This document shows positions 36,255 through 50,349 of a stretch of 64,000 nt of DNA, in pieces. The DNA is from G963677445 sp963677445 (GTDB taxonomy: Bacteria > Bacteroidota > Ignavibacteria > Ignavibacteriales > Melioribacteraceae), in contig CAXXGF010000046.1 in assembly GCA_963677445.2 (NCBI GenBank), forward strand, positions 1 to 64,000, in the 5' to 3' direction. Numbering within the stretch: the first letter of the stretch is position 1; every line of letters begins with the position of its first letter. Made by a program: the position numbers and the translations under genes. Below the pieces are notes generated by a model. That model saw only the letters and a list, made by a program, of their open reading frames with translations, was not told the origin of the DNA and ran no database searches.

Positions 36255-36902
36255 TCAAGCATTCGTTTTTTTTTCAAAATATTTTACTCTTTCCTGCTTC
36301 ATTATATACCAATGATTTGATAACAGATATTCCAACCTGATATTTAAATGCTGATGAAATAAAAACAGGGCCAATGCTGAAAATGGCAATATTGTGATAA
36401 CATACCATGAAAATTCTACTGACGCGAAAAGGTATCGCAATCCCCATATTACAAAAAAGATAGCGAGTCCCGATATTAATGTTCTGCATAGAAGTTTTTC
36501 CGATCTTAGCTTGGCACATCGGGCAGCAGCCTGAGGATATTTTATATGAAGAGCATCATAGATAAGTGAAACCATTTTCTTTTCTGTGTTAATTTTATCC
36601 TTAAAATAGTTCTCTGAATATTTGTTCTCACTTTGCTCTTCCCACTCCTTAAATTTAATAAAAAATCCAAAGCTTCCCATTAAAATTGCGATAAAATATG
36701 AAGCAAGAATAAAAACAAAGAACACAAATAATGAGGATATCTCTGAATCAAGAAAAATTGTTTTTACTAATGCAAGCAAATCATCTTCATTAACAAATAA
36801 TATCGAGCCGATAATAATCAGCATCGCGCCGGGAACAATTCGCCCGATGATATCATAAAATATTTGTGGTATCCAATCCCCCAGCTTCATCTTACTCTCC
36901 AT
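36255..36902 (-). CDS. Hypothetical integral membrane protein
   Basis: 215 residues with about four helices (VPGAMLIIIGSILFV; SSLFVFFVFILASYFIAILMGSF; TLISGLAIFFVIWGLRYLF; WYVITILPFSALALFLF) and a cytoplasmic-looking charged loop between pairs. The N-terminal LGDWIPQIFYDIIGRIVPG also occurs in phage-defence or toxin-associated membrane proteins by my impression, but I cannot name a family. It ends 11 bases before the M81 gene start. The alternative start MKLGDW is 12 bases inside. Confidence 0.55.
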   Translation of the reverse strand: MESKMKLGDWIPQIFYDIIGRIVPGAMLIIIGSILFVNEDDLLALVKTIFLDSEISSLFVFFVFILASYFIAILMGSFGFFIKFKEWEEQSENKYSENYFKDKINTEKKMVSLIYDALHIKYPQAAARCAKLRSEKLLCRTLISGLAIFFVIWGLRYLFASVEFSWYVITILPFSALALFLFHQHLNIRLEYLLSNHWYIMKQERVKYFEKKTNA

Positions 36903-36922
36903 TTTTTTTTACATAATTATTT

Positions 36923-39074
36923 TTATTTCAGAAGCGTCATCTTTTTTGCCTCGCTGAAACGGCTTCCATCAATTCCTGATACATTTATAGTATATATGTA
37001 TATACCGGAGGCAGCCGATCCCGCATTAAATTTAATCTTATGATTCCCTGGAGTCAAATTTGGTTTATTTATTTCTCTGATTTCCTCTCCGAGGGTATTA
37101 CATATTGTTATGGTAACATCTGCTGCCACAGGCAGATAAAAACTTATATTTGTAACAGGATTAAACGGATTAGGATAATTCTGTCGCAGGATATAACCAT
37201 GCGGTGATAATACGGGATTAGTTTCCACCGAAACAACATCAAAATAGAGGAAATCCAGCACATTCTCCATTACATCGTACCTGGCGGAATAAGGATAGAT
37301 TGTTTCAAAAGGAAATCCCAGGAAGATAAGTTTTCCTGAAGCCGAGCCGTTTCCGAATACACCTTCATAACTGATTCCCCCTATTTCGTGCGTGGTCACA
37401 TTTTTGTACCTGAGCGCTGATTGACTCCCCCGCGGAACCAGCGCGTCGGCATATTCCACATTATAAGAGCCGTGAGTTCCGTTATCAAAATTTATCTCCG
37501 TAATATCCGTGAAAATCCCCCGGCGATTCCTTCCGCGGAATAATATGTTGAGGCAATTCCACCCGGCGCGTCTGCGGAATAAGAGGCTTTCAGGTAATTC
37601 TGAATGAACAGCTTATCTGTGCTGCTCCCCTTGTGGTCCAGGTCCCAGGCAATCTCTGAGCCCGATACAAACAACCTTCCTCCCTGTTGAAGATAATTCT
37701 CCATAACATCCTGTTCGGAATCGGAAAATGTTTCATCCGCAGTCGATTCTTCCCCAAGAATATAGTCGGTGAAAATATAATTATTTAATGAAATCAGTCC
37801 ATCCGTAACGGCTTCATTGGTAGCTGATTCGAACGGGACACTCTTTTCATTGATCGCGTTGGCATGATGTTTAACAAAGTCGTATGTATTGCTGTCGGAA
37901 GCGCGGTCAAAACCGTTCACTATCAGGCACTTTTGAACCCCCGATCCTGCCGGAACGACTGCCAGAACCTCCGAAGCTTCCGATAGTCCATAGCTGTTTT
38001 CTGAAGTAAGTTTTATGAAAACGGGTATATCGGGCGCAAAACCATTCAGTGTTTTTTCAGCACCGGTGAATGATATCGCCGTGTTAAATGTATTTCCATC
38101 CTGACTGAGATATAAGTTATAATTTGAAATATCGAAATCCGGAATCAGAATTACTTTTACCTCACCGGGATTTTCTGAGATTACCGCGAATGCTTTCGGT
38201 TTTGGCGGCATTGTAAGCTCATAAAGATAAGTAGGGTAATACATCGGTCCGGTTTCATCGCTCAGTATTTTATACAAATTTGCATCTTTAAGAACCGAAT
38301 CGATATATGTCATCTCCCCATCAATTTCAATATCCCGGTCGAGCAGTCTTATTCCATGACTGTAATCGACATAATAATTAACATGAATATTTGTCAGGGG
38401 CTGAATAGGATTGCCGTTTAACTGGTGCCATCCGTAAATCACCACATGTCCCGGCCTGATGGATCAATTATTTTGTTGCTCAGAACCACATCCTTTTTTG
38501 TTCCGCCAATCAACTGCCCCTCAACGCCGCCTGCATTTATAAACTGTTGCTGGATAGCGGTATTATGCTCAATGAACTTTGGCACCAATGTATTCTGGTT
38601 TCCGACAGGAACATATGTCACCGGCGCCAGTTTTATTTCCGCGTTCGAATAAATATTATCAACAAGTTTTCGTGTTGGCATACATGCTCCGAAAGCATCC
38701 GCCGCCTGCTGGGCTATTATGGGACCCATCGGTATTCGGCAGTAATCGCTATCACTGCCAATAGTAAGATAATCGGGCATAATCCAGTATTTAACATGAT
38801 GCGATATTCCATTGGCATCGGTGAAATCAGCTTCCAGCTCAATTAGATTTCTTGTGAAATCGGGAATATTTCCAGCGAGAAGCTGCTCAAGAATCGCATC
38901 CTCACGGTCATCAAAACCTAAGTTCGTAACCGATTCCATGAATTCCGACCCTTCCATCGCTCCTGCTGGGCGTGGCGGGATGTTAAGTTCGCCCTGGGGA
39001 TATATATTATTTAACGGGACAGAAAGAAAAAGGGATAAACAAATCAGCTTGAATGACTTCAGCGCTCTGTTCAT
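36923..39074 (-). pseudogene. Secreted protein with GATase-like domain and T9SS sorting domain, two frameshifts
   Basis: One gene read in three frames. Part 1 (39074 to about 38450) has a signal peptide (LSVPLNNIYPQ) and ends DPSGRDMW. Part 2 continues with GHVVIYGWHQLNGNPIQPLTN, a fibronectin-like module and a flavodoxin/GATase-like region (NYIFTDYILGEEST...LQQGGRLFVSGSEIAWDLD). Part 3 (from ITEINFDNGTHGSYN) includes RQNYPNPFNPVTNISF and the sorting domain, ending EAKKMTLLK. The second shift falls in a G5 run at 37517-37521, a typical place for an indel error or phase variation. If intact it would be about 715 residues, exported and surface-attached. Function unknown. Confidence 0.7.
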
Positions 39075-39278
39075 AAATAATCCGATAATTTATTGAGCAA
39101 TATTTATTCGCGTCTGCAAAATAAATAATTTTGTTTTAAAATGACCATGGGGATTTTTATAAATTCATTAAAGCAGTGACAATTTTTCTCTTGTGATAAA
39201 ATTTATTCTCATTTAATTTTTAATATTCCAACAGGATTTTTAACTTTAATTCATATTACAATCTTTTAAGTGAAATAA

Positions 39279-40024
39279 ATGTTAAGACATGTATTCTTTC
39301 TGTACTTATTGTTGAGTTCTTTAATTTTCTCCCAACCGGAAACCATTATAAATATGAAGAGTCTTAAACATTACGATTTTTCAATCCTCTTCATTTCAGA
39401 CAGCGTTTATATCGAAGCCACAGAAAAAATGATGGAAAGAATTGAACCAATCGGTTTTATAGGTGAAGATTACCAGCGTTTTTATATTCATTATAGTTCA
39501 GTGGAAAGAGATTCTGTTGATCCCTCGAAATATCATGTTACCGGCAAAACAAAAGTTAATAATAATGTCTGCGATTTTAAGGGGTTACTAAATATCACCC
39601 AAACGAAGAATTATACTGATCCTGAGATACCAAACTGGTATTATGAAGGCTCCATAAAGGGAAACTACATTTTCCGTGAAGATAAAAACCAATATGGAAC
39701 AGGAGTATTCAAAGGAGAGTTTGAATCAATTTTCTGGATAGACTCATCCGGGGTTTTGAAATACAACACACTCTGGCTTGTCGCCGATGGTTATAAGAAC
39801 AACCAATTTGAGGGCGTATGGCAAAGTTACAGCTCCGGGAAAGTAAAAAAATGCAACTGGGGTGACGCCGAATCCCCGATTCAAAAGAACTTGATGACGG
39901 AGCCGGTGAATTCTGCCCAAATGAAAAGTATATAAAAAACGGATAGGGAAATTACATTGAAGAAGTTTACGGTGAAAAGGAAAGAGTTAACTGGTGGGAA
40001 AAAACTGGATATTTGATAAAATAA
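39279..40024 (+). pseudogene. Secreted hypothetical protein with a frameshift and a premature amber codon
   Basis: Signal peptide MLRHVFFLYLLLSSLIFSQ, then a beta-rich secreted protein (FKGLLNITQ, YEGSIKGNYIFRED, GVFKGEFESIFWIDSSG). The frame runs to 39935 with a nonsense end (ESPIQKNLMTEPVN). A one-base loss near 39868 restores RIPDSKELDDGAGEFCPNEK, then YIKNG, a TAG at the place of an expected Trp, and GNYIEEVYGEKERVNWWEKT before TAA at 40022. The restored tail reads as coherent coding sequence, so the shift and amber are likely mutations. Family unknown. Confidence 0.6.
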
Positions 40025-40334
40025 TACAATATTGATACTATATAATTGTTTTTTACATCCGATACTGCTTTGACGAAACCGAATTATTGAAGAAATTTGA
40101 ATTATCTTAATATTCTATCCGCGAGGGGATCGATAAAGAAATCTACAAAGCGCAGAACCTATTTTATAATCCGCTCTCTTATATACAAGTATATCCAAAC
40201 TTCAACATAACAATCCTGTCCCCAATGTCCTTCAAGTCACCGGAAGCAGTTTATGAATAACATGAAATTCTTTTATTGTTTTATAATAGCCCGCAAGAAG
40301 GAGGGGAGGCAGAAAACAAACAAAATCTTTAAAA
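40025..40334. other. Intergenic, nothing recognised
   Basis: About 310 AT-rich bases between the broken secreted gene and the rRNA terminator, with no coding signal and no clear structured element. Confidence 0.5.
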
Positions 40335-40364
40335 TAAAAAAACCCGGCTAAAAGCCGGGTTTTA
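40335..40364 (-). terminator. Terminator of the rRNA operon
   Basis: Minus-strand hairpin aacccggct / agccgggtt followed by a T-rich tract, just after 5S. Confidence 0.9.
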
Positions 40365-40375
40365 ATTTTAAAAAT

Positions 40376-40488
40376 TGGCGACGACCTACTCTCCCACACA
40401 GTTGCCCATGCAGTACCATCGGCGTATAAGGGCTTAACTACTCTGTTCGGAATGGGAAGAGGTGTTTCCCCCTGGCTATAACCACCAA
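40376..40488 (-). rRNA. rrf: 5S ribosomal RNA
   Basis: Minus-strand sequence begins tggtggttatagccagggg and ends with the pairing partner ggtcgtcgcca. Internal blocks such as cattccgaacagagtagtta are the conserved 5S core. About 113 bases. Last gene of the operon. Confidence 0.95.
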
Positions 40489-40566
40489 GATTTCAAACTT
40501 TTATTTCTGTCAAAATTCAAAAGAGTTGAAAGAGCATGAGCTATAATCAGCTTTAATAAATTTATT

Positions 40567-43560
<2,994 letters not shown>

Positions 43561-43668
43561 AAAATTGTTTTTATAAAACGTAGGTACTCAAGTTCAGCTA
43601 AAGTTAATTTCTTAACTTCAACTCATTCAAAATTTCAAAGAACTTTAATGGCACAACTTGCCATCTTG

Positions 43669-43741
43669 TGGAGCTAAACGGGATCGAACCGTTAACCTCC
43701 GCCTTGCAAGGGCGGCGCTCTCCCAATTGAGCTATAGCCCC
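43669..43741 (-). tRNA. tRNA-Ala (anticodon TGC)
   Basis: 73 bases: 5' ggggcta acceptor pairs with tagctcc, the T loop is gttcgatcc, and the anticodon loop cttgcaa reads GCA codons. CCA is not encoded. In the 16S-23S spacer. Confidence 0.95.
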
Positions 43742-43788
43742 AAACCTTCATCTAAAGGCTTAGGGATCGATTCCATCTTCAGCCTAAG

Positions 43789-43862
<74 letters not shown>

Positions 43863-44044
43863 ATAGATTACTTTTCGAGCCTAATCTCAGCGGTTTTGGT
43901 GCATTTTCGCTCAAACCACATGAACTTTTGTCTGCGTGTTTCTCATAACCGAGACTCAAGCTCTGAACATATCATCATATAAAGAACAATGTTCCCGACA
44001 CAGTGAGAGGAAACTTACAGAGACAGCATTTTAATATAATACTC

Positions 44045-45580
<1,536 letters not shown>

Positions 45581-45700
45581 AATATATCAACTTTTTTTTC
45601 TTTCCTTAGCTTCAAGCTTGCGCTTGCTGTTTGCTATCTCCTAAAGTTTCCTTTAGTCTCTCACTCTGTCAAAGAACTTACCTTATCAAAAAGGTGATTT

Positions 45701-45731
45701 CAAACTTAACACTTTCTTAATGTTTTGTCAA
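45701..45731 (-). promoter_or_regulatory. rRNA promoter P2, Bacteroidota type
   Basis: On the minus strand, TTG, 20 bases, then TAAGTTTG, matching the -33/-7 consensus TTG / TAnnTTTG of Bacteroidota housekeeping sigma. It is followed by aaatcacc, as in P1. Confidence 0.75.
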
Positions 45732-45828
45732 GACTTTTTTTTTCTTAACTTCCATTAAGTTTCTTTTTTCATCTTTCTCATAACCTGTGTCAAACAGTCA
45801 ATCATCATTGTCATCAAGAACGTGATTT

Positions 45829-45859
45829 CAAAGTTAGGGCTATTTATTCGGGAATGCAA
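45829..45859 (-). promoter_or_regulatory. rRNA promoter P1, Bacteroidota type
   Basis: TTG, exactly 20 bases, TAACTTTG on the minus strand, 128 bases upstream of P2. The context tttgaaatcac is repeated at both promoters, suggesting a duplication. Confidence 0.75.
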
Positions 45860-46743
45860 GAAAAAAATGAAAAAGTTATAAAAAAAATTTCTATTCAATA
45901 AGAATATCGACAAATATCTTTATATAATTGACAAAAACAGATAATATAATTATATTTATATTTCATTCTATAATAAGACATTATATATGTTTTATCCACC
46001 TGATAGCCCTCTTTTTCCCTTATCTTTATATATTTATTATACTTATCACCAATTTTGTTATATATCTGATGAACTACCCACTCACTCACCCGGTAATCCT
46101 GATATTTCTTCAAGTATTATTGCATTTTTTTGCTTTTTCTTTCCGCTCTATGCTCTTCAGTCAATTTTTTTTTTGGAATGTCACCAATGTTTACTAATTT
46201 TTCTCTAATCGCTACAAAAAAAGGAGCGAAAATTTTCCCGGGTAATTGAAAATAAATTCTTTCACAACTCGTTTTTGCTCACTCGCGTTCTGCTATTATC
46301 CTGATTTTTCTCCATAAAAATGTTTCCCCATATTTTAGTCTTCCTGTTACTTCTCAATAAACATTGGAATATTTTGGGGATGTCGGCATAATTCCCATGA
46401 ATTCCTTTCGGAAATATCACCGGATTTATTTTGCTAATTAAAAAAATGAGTTACTGTTTCATCAATTTTTTTTTTGGTTTTCAACAAACTCGCATTCCGC
46501 CCTTTATTATTCATGTGAAATATTTAAAGCAATTTCTTTTTTACCTTTCTTTTCTTCCCTGGCAATCATAAGCCGGCAAAGTCAGGACTAAAAAGGAATA
46601 AAAAAATAAGGTTCTATGTGAAATACAGTGTGTGATTTTTGTCGGTCCTGACAATTAAAAAAACCTTTTGTTAAAGTATAACCGGATAATCCCGACGTTC
46701 AGCTTCCGCCCCTACAGGGCTTAAATACACTTTTTCTTTTATT

Positions 46744-46868
46744 ACCCCGGGCGTTGCCCGGGCTGTTGATTGTCGCGCTTTCAGCGCTTATAATAATTCC
46801 AGTTTGTCACAAATGGATACAAAACCCTGAAAGGGTGCAGGCAACAGGCCGGGGCAACGCCCCGGTTA
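46744..46868. repeat. GC-rich inverted repeat with two palindromic arms
   Basis: accccgggcgttgcccggg and its partner caggccggggcaacgccccg face each other about 75 bases apart, ending ctgtt / aacag. Smaller ccctacaggg and ccctgaaaggg palindromes flank it. A 61-codon frame inside is an artefact. Confidence 0.75.
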
Positions 46869-47152
46869 AGAAAAACAAAGACATTATCAGAGCCCTGAAA
46901 GGGCGAAAGCAGCCAACGCATAAAGATATGGAATGCTGAAAGCGTCTGGTTCAGTCGGGGTAAGAGGGACTTTAAGACTCATCCACTTTTTTCAAGACCG
47001 CGCGCTCTGTGGTGGTGAAGACCAAGGGCTGGTTTCCGGAAATCTAACATGACATTATGCGAATCTTTAATTCATATCTTTATGCGCTATTTTATATCTT
47101 TACCCACTAAATTTCATATAGAACCAAATATAATCATAATTTTAACTGTAAT

Positions 47153-47297
47153 TATAAACTGGACGAGCCGGAAGTGAATAGTTAACAGACAGCAATTCTT
47201 CTTTTAGATAACTTCAGTCAGGGACGACAGACTATCACTGTAAGCAGATGTTTAAATAAAACATTGCCATTTAACGTAGAATTAAACTACTAATGGA
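47153..47297. repeat. Short (about 145 bp) member of the ATAA-element family
   Basis: The left end ataaactggacgagccggaa and right end gccatttaacgtagaattaaactactaatgg match the ends of the complete elements, but the central fold-back is missing. An internal deletion derivative is the simplest reading. Confidence 0.5.
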
Positions 47298-47710
47298 CAA
47301 AGCCGGCGTGGTCAGAACTGAGATTGCTAAGTGTTCCAAATTGTTGAGCAAAACATTGACCACTTTTTTAATAAGGCAATAAGATTTAATTCAGTTTGGC
47401 GGGCGCCTCTGCTACTAAGGTTAATAAATTAAGAATAAGGTTTTAGTTTAGTGGAGTCTTGGATTTTATGGCCTTCTTTCTTTTTCTCCCATTGTGTCTT
47501 CTTTGTGTCCCTTGTGGTTGAACCCCCGGCGTCACCCACTCTTTAGGTTAAAGCCACTTTATATATTCTTTATACTAATCACCGGCCTGAAGGCGCGGTA
47601 TTATTGTTTGTTCTTTATATAATTATATCGCAAACAATTCAAAATGGATTTTTTCCCGCCTATTCCTTAATTTGATTTTACAATTCAGCTCATAATAAGG
47701 AATAATTAAA

Positions 47711-48154
47711 ATGAAGAGAATAATTCTTTACATCATGATTTTCATATTCGCAGTCGGCTGTGTTGAACAGGCTAACGTAAAAGAAGAGACTGTCAAAACC
47801 AAAACCCGGGATGGCATATTCATTCATATCTCGACCACTGATCCTCACAGGGTGTCGATGGCTCTTTCACTGGCGGCTAAAATGTCGGAAGATACTGATG
47901 TTATGGTCTTCTGCGATATTGAGGGGGTAAACCTGCTTACAAAGGATGCCGAAGAAATTCAATATGGCAGTTTTAAGCCCGTATCAGAATTGCTTAATAA
48001 CCTTACCGGCAAAGGAATTTTAATTGAAGCTTGCCCGATGTGCCTTAAAGAAGCGGGTAAATCAGAAGCAGATTTGAGAGAAGGGGTAAAAATCGCCGAT
48101 AAAAAAGATTTCTTCAGTTTTACAAAAGGAAGAATACTAACTATCGACTACTAA
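47711..48154 (+). CDS. DsrE-family lipoprotein
   Basis: 147 residues. A lipoprotein signal ends IFAVGC. The mature part has the DsrE/DsrF-like fold: IFIHISTTDPHRVSMALSLAAKM, then DVMVFCDIEGVNLLTKDAEEI and the Cys-bearing ILIEACPMCLKEAGKSEADL, ending GVKIADKKDFFSFTKG. Members handle sulfane sulfur or act in sulfur relay through conserved Cys; here the CPMC pair may serve. Envelope-anchored, so an unusual location for sulfur relay. Single gene followed by a hairpin. Confidence 0.8.
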   Translation: MKRIILYIMIFIFAVGCVEQANVKEETVKTKTRDGIFIHISTTDPHRVSMALSLAAKMSEDTDVMVFCDIEGVNLLTKDAEEIQYGSFKPVSELLNNLTGKGILIEACPMCLKEAGKSEADLREGVKIADKKDFFSFTKGRILTIDY

Positions 48155-48165
48155 TTTTTTATCAC

Positions 48166-48186
48166 CCTCCCGGAAAAATTCCGGGA
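48166..48186 (+). terminator. Hairpin between the DsrE-like gene and the next frame
   Basis: ctcccggaa / ttccgggag, perfect, followed by ata rather than a T run, so it is weak as a terminator. It may instead stabilise the upstream mRNA end. Confidence 0.5.
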
Positions 48187-48221
48187 GATATAATTATAAG
48201 GTACAATAATCCGGGTGATTT

Positions 48222-48575
48222 ATGGAAAAAAAAGTAATTATTAGCGGCGACCTGCAGGATATGGTAACCTATTGTACTGCGGTATTCAAGCCGGAAGATA
48301 AAATCAGCAGCGAACATCTTGAAGATATCATTGCCCAAAGCCCTATTTTTGAGGATAAAAACTTTTATACCAACGTGCTCGGCACAGTTTCAAAAACAAC
48401 AGTTACCAGAAAAAGTAAAATATTCACCAGGGAAAAGAGCATTACACTGCAGATAAGGTATGAAATATTAAAAGTCGTGGATATTGAATTGACTGAAAAA
48501 GATTCCACGTGGATTAAAAAGGATATCAATAAACTTCTCGAACACTTCGAACTGCTTCTCTCAACCCTCGAATAA
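48222..48575 (+). CDS. Conserved-looking hypothetical protein
   Basis: 117 residues, cytoplasmic, no signal. Starts MEKKVIISGDLQDMVTYCTA and has a Lys-rich beta segment (TTVTRKSKIFTREKSITLQIRYEI) and a C-terminal helix. I do not recognise it. It converges on the next gene with only 9 bases between stops. Confidence 0.6.
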   Translation: MEKKVIISGDLQDMVTYCTAVFKPEDKISSEHLEDIIAQSPIFEDKNFYTNVLGTVSKTTVTRKSKIFTREKSITLQIRYEILKVVDIELTEKDSTWIKKDINKLLEHFELLLSTLE

Positions 48576-48584
48576 GCCGGCGGA

Positions 48585-49160
48585 TCAGGAGGCTCGCCTG
48601 GTAAAAAGCTCTTTTAGCAGTATATCCTGGATTTCGAAAAGTCTCTCCTGCTCCTGGTTATTATTTTTTTTAAGTATGTACCCGGCTAATTCATAGTATT
48701 TGCCGAGATAATTGAATATAACAGCTCTGCCCCTGGCGCCTCCTTTATCGGTAAATAAATATGACCTGCACAAAACGCCGTTAAGTTTAAAATTTTTTTC
48801 ACTTCCGGTCTCAGGTTTATATTGCCCCTCTCTTACACCCAGCATCATTCTGCTCAATTCTGCCGCTTCATTCAATCCATTCTCCGGGGGGATATCTCCC
48901 GAAACCGGTATTAATGATATAGCCGCCGAATAATCCTGCTTTACAAGCCATAAATCAGCCGAATAGTGTTTATTATCTTTTGTCCGAAACCACCCTTTGG
49001 GAATAGCGAGTTTGATATTACTATTTTCCGCGGCAGCTTTTTCAGAGGTCAGCAGCTTTTCGGGAGAAAGTTCGGAGGGTCCCGAGCAGGAATTAAATAA
49101 AAGAGATACAAATAATATATATATAATACAAAAAACCCCTCCGGAAGAGGGGTATTTCAT
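48585..49160 (-). CDS. Hypothetical lipoprotein downstream of the PorV-like gene
   Basis: 191 residues from the Met of MKYPSSGGVF, giving the lipoprotein signal YILFVSLLFNSC; an in-frame ATG three codons upstream is possible. The mature part (IKLAIPKGWFRTKDNKHYSADLW...AISLIPVSGD) resembles a small hydrolase-like beta domain without visible catalytic residues. It follows the PorV-like gene almost without a gap, so the two are an operon and may act together at the outer membrane. Confidence 0.65.
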   Translation of the reverse strand: MKYPSSGGVFCIIYILFVSLLFNSCSGPSELSPEKLLTSEKAAAENSNIKLAIPKGWFRTKDNKHYSADLWLVKQDYSAAISLIPVSGDIPPENGLNEAAELSRMMLGVREGQYKPETGSEKNFKLNGVLCRSYLFTDKGGARGRAVIFNYLGKYYELAGYILKKNNNQEQERLFEIQDILLKELFTRRAS

Positions 49161-49169
49161 TAAACTCAT

Positions 49170-50207
49170 TTATTTTCTCATAAATCTGGTTTCTTCCAGG
49201 GTCAGAATAATAGATATCCTGTGCGTATCGGGGAGCCTGTTGATTTCTTCATCGCTGAAGCGGGCAAATGAGTAGTCAATATTAAGTTTGGGCAGCTTGA
49301 TTCCCGCTCCCACAGTAAACTGTTTTACATCATTATATCCCCCCCTGACGGCAAATAGCCCCTTGTAAGAATATTCAAGCCCGGAATGCAGGTCGAAACT
49401 AACTCCGCCCAGGTTAAAATTGGAGGCATATTGTCTGTTTTCAAAACGCACATCAAAATCAAGCGCCGGGGTAATCACCCCGAATCCTGTATCAAACCTG
49501 TAAGCTGCGCCAAGTTTAGCCGTTGGAGAAATAAGCTCATTTCTTCCGGTACTCCAGGCGACGAGGGTGGTTGTAATATCCTGCACATTAGCTCCGAGAT
49601 AAAGATCATCCAGAGGTGTATATATAATACCCGCGTCGAAACCGATACCGGTCGCGCTGTATTCGGCAATATCTCTTTTAATAACCTTAACGTTAGCGCC
49701 CCATGAAAGTTTATCGGAATGCCGCTTCGCGAAGGTAAAATATACCGCCCAGTCGGTATTATTAAATTCAGTAATTTTATCCGGATCAAGTCTTGCCCGC
49801 GGATTGGTTATATCATAAATAACTTCGCGGGTTATCGCGTCAACGAGCGCTTCCCTTGTATCGGGAATGCCTTCTATTCCCAGTCTGAAAATACTAAGCC
49901 CGAAGCTCATTTTTTCACCCCAGGGAATTGCCACCGCGCCGTAGTTATAATTGACAAGGTCCCCGAAATGTTCTTCATGCATCAGCGATATCTGGGGATA
50001 GTCAATAAGCGCGAGCCCCGCGGGATTCCAGTAACCGGCAGTAACATCATGAACGGCCGCTGTCTGCGCTCCCCCCATTCCCAGGGCGCGTCCGCCGGCG
50101 CCTATCGCCAGAAATTCACCCGCGTATTTGCCTATTACCGTCTGAGCATTCATACCGGTGATAAACATAAAAAAGATCAGTATTGTTAAATTTGTCTTTC
50201 CGGACAT
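49170..50207 (-). CDS. PorV/PorQ-family outer-membrane protein
   Basis: 345 residues. Signal peptide ending MNAQ, then the family start IGKYAGEFLAIGAGGRALGMGGAQTAAVHDVTAGYWNPAGLA, shared with the FadL-like barrels that shuttle type IX cargo (PorV) or act alongside it. The remaining sequence alternates in strand fashion (YNYGAVAIPWGEKMSFGLSIFRLG, DWAVYFTFAKRHSDKLSWGANVKV) and ends LTLEETRFMRK. Fits with the sorting-domain proteins encoded elsewhere in the window. Confidence 0.85.
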   Translation of the reverse strand: MSGKTNLTILIFFMFITGMNAQTVIGKYAGEFLAIGAGGRALGMGGAQTAAVHDVTAGYWNPAGLALIDYPQISLMHEEHFGDLVNYNYGAVAIPWGEKMSFGLSIFRLGIEGIPDTREALVDAITREVIYDITNPRARLDPDKITEFNNTDWAVYFTFAKRHSDKLSWGANVKVIKRDIAEYSATGIGFDAGIIYTPLDDLYLGANVQDITTTLVAWSTGRNELISPTAKLGAAYRFDTGFGVITPALDFDVRFENRQYASNFNLGGVSFDLHSGLEYSYKGLFAVRGGYNDVKQFTVGAGIKLPKLNIDYSFARFSDEEINRLPDTHRISIILTLEETRFMRK

Positions 50208-50349
50208 ATATATTCCTGTCTAAAAATTTCAAATTGCCAAAAGAAAATTGCCAAAATAACATTTAAAATCAAGGGCAATTTTTTGTGGGCTGTTATATTT
50301 ATCTGGCCCGCCAGGTTGCAAAATAATCATAAAACCAAATAAATGGAAA

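Larger units (their letters stand above)
45861..47710. other. 1.8-kb non-coding region upstream of the rRNA operon
   Basis: No gene supported. It contains AT-rich DNA, an interrupted palindrome around 46584-46650 (gtcaggac / gtcctgac), the GC-rich inverted repeat listed separately, and a small copy of the element family at about 47153-47297. The block at 47370-47455 recurs at 400-485. Short frames here follow the palindromes. Confidence 0.55.

Noticed and set aside
46754..46939. 61-codon frame MPGLLIVALSALIII...
   Set aside because: It follows GC-rich palindromes; no independent support.
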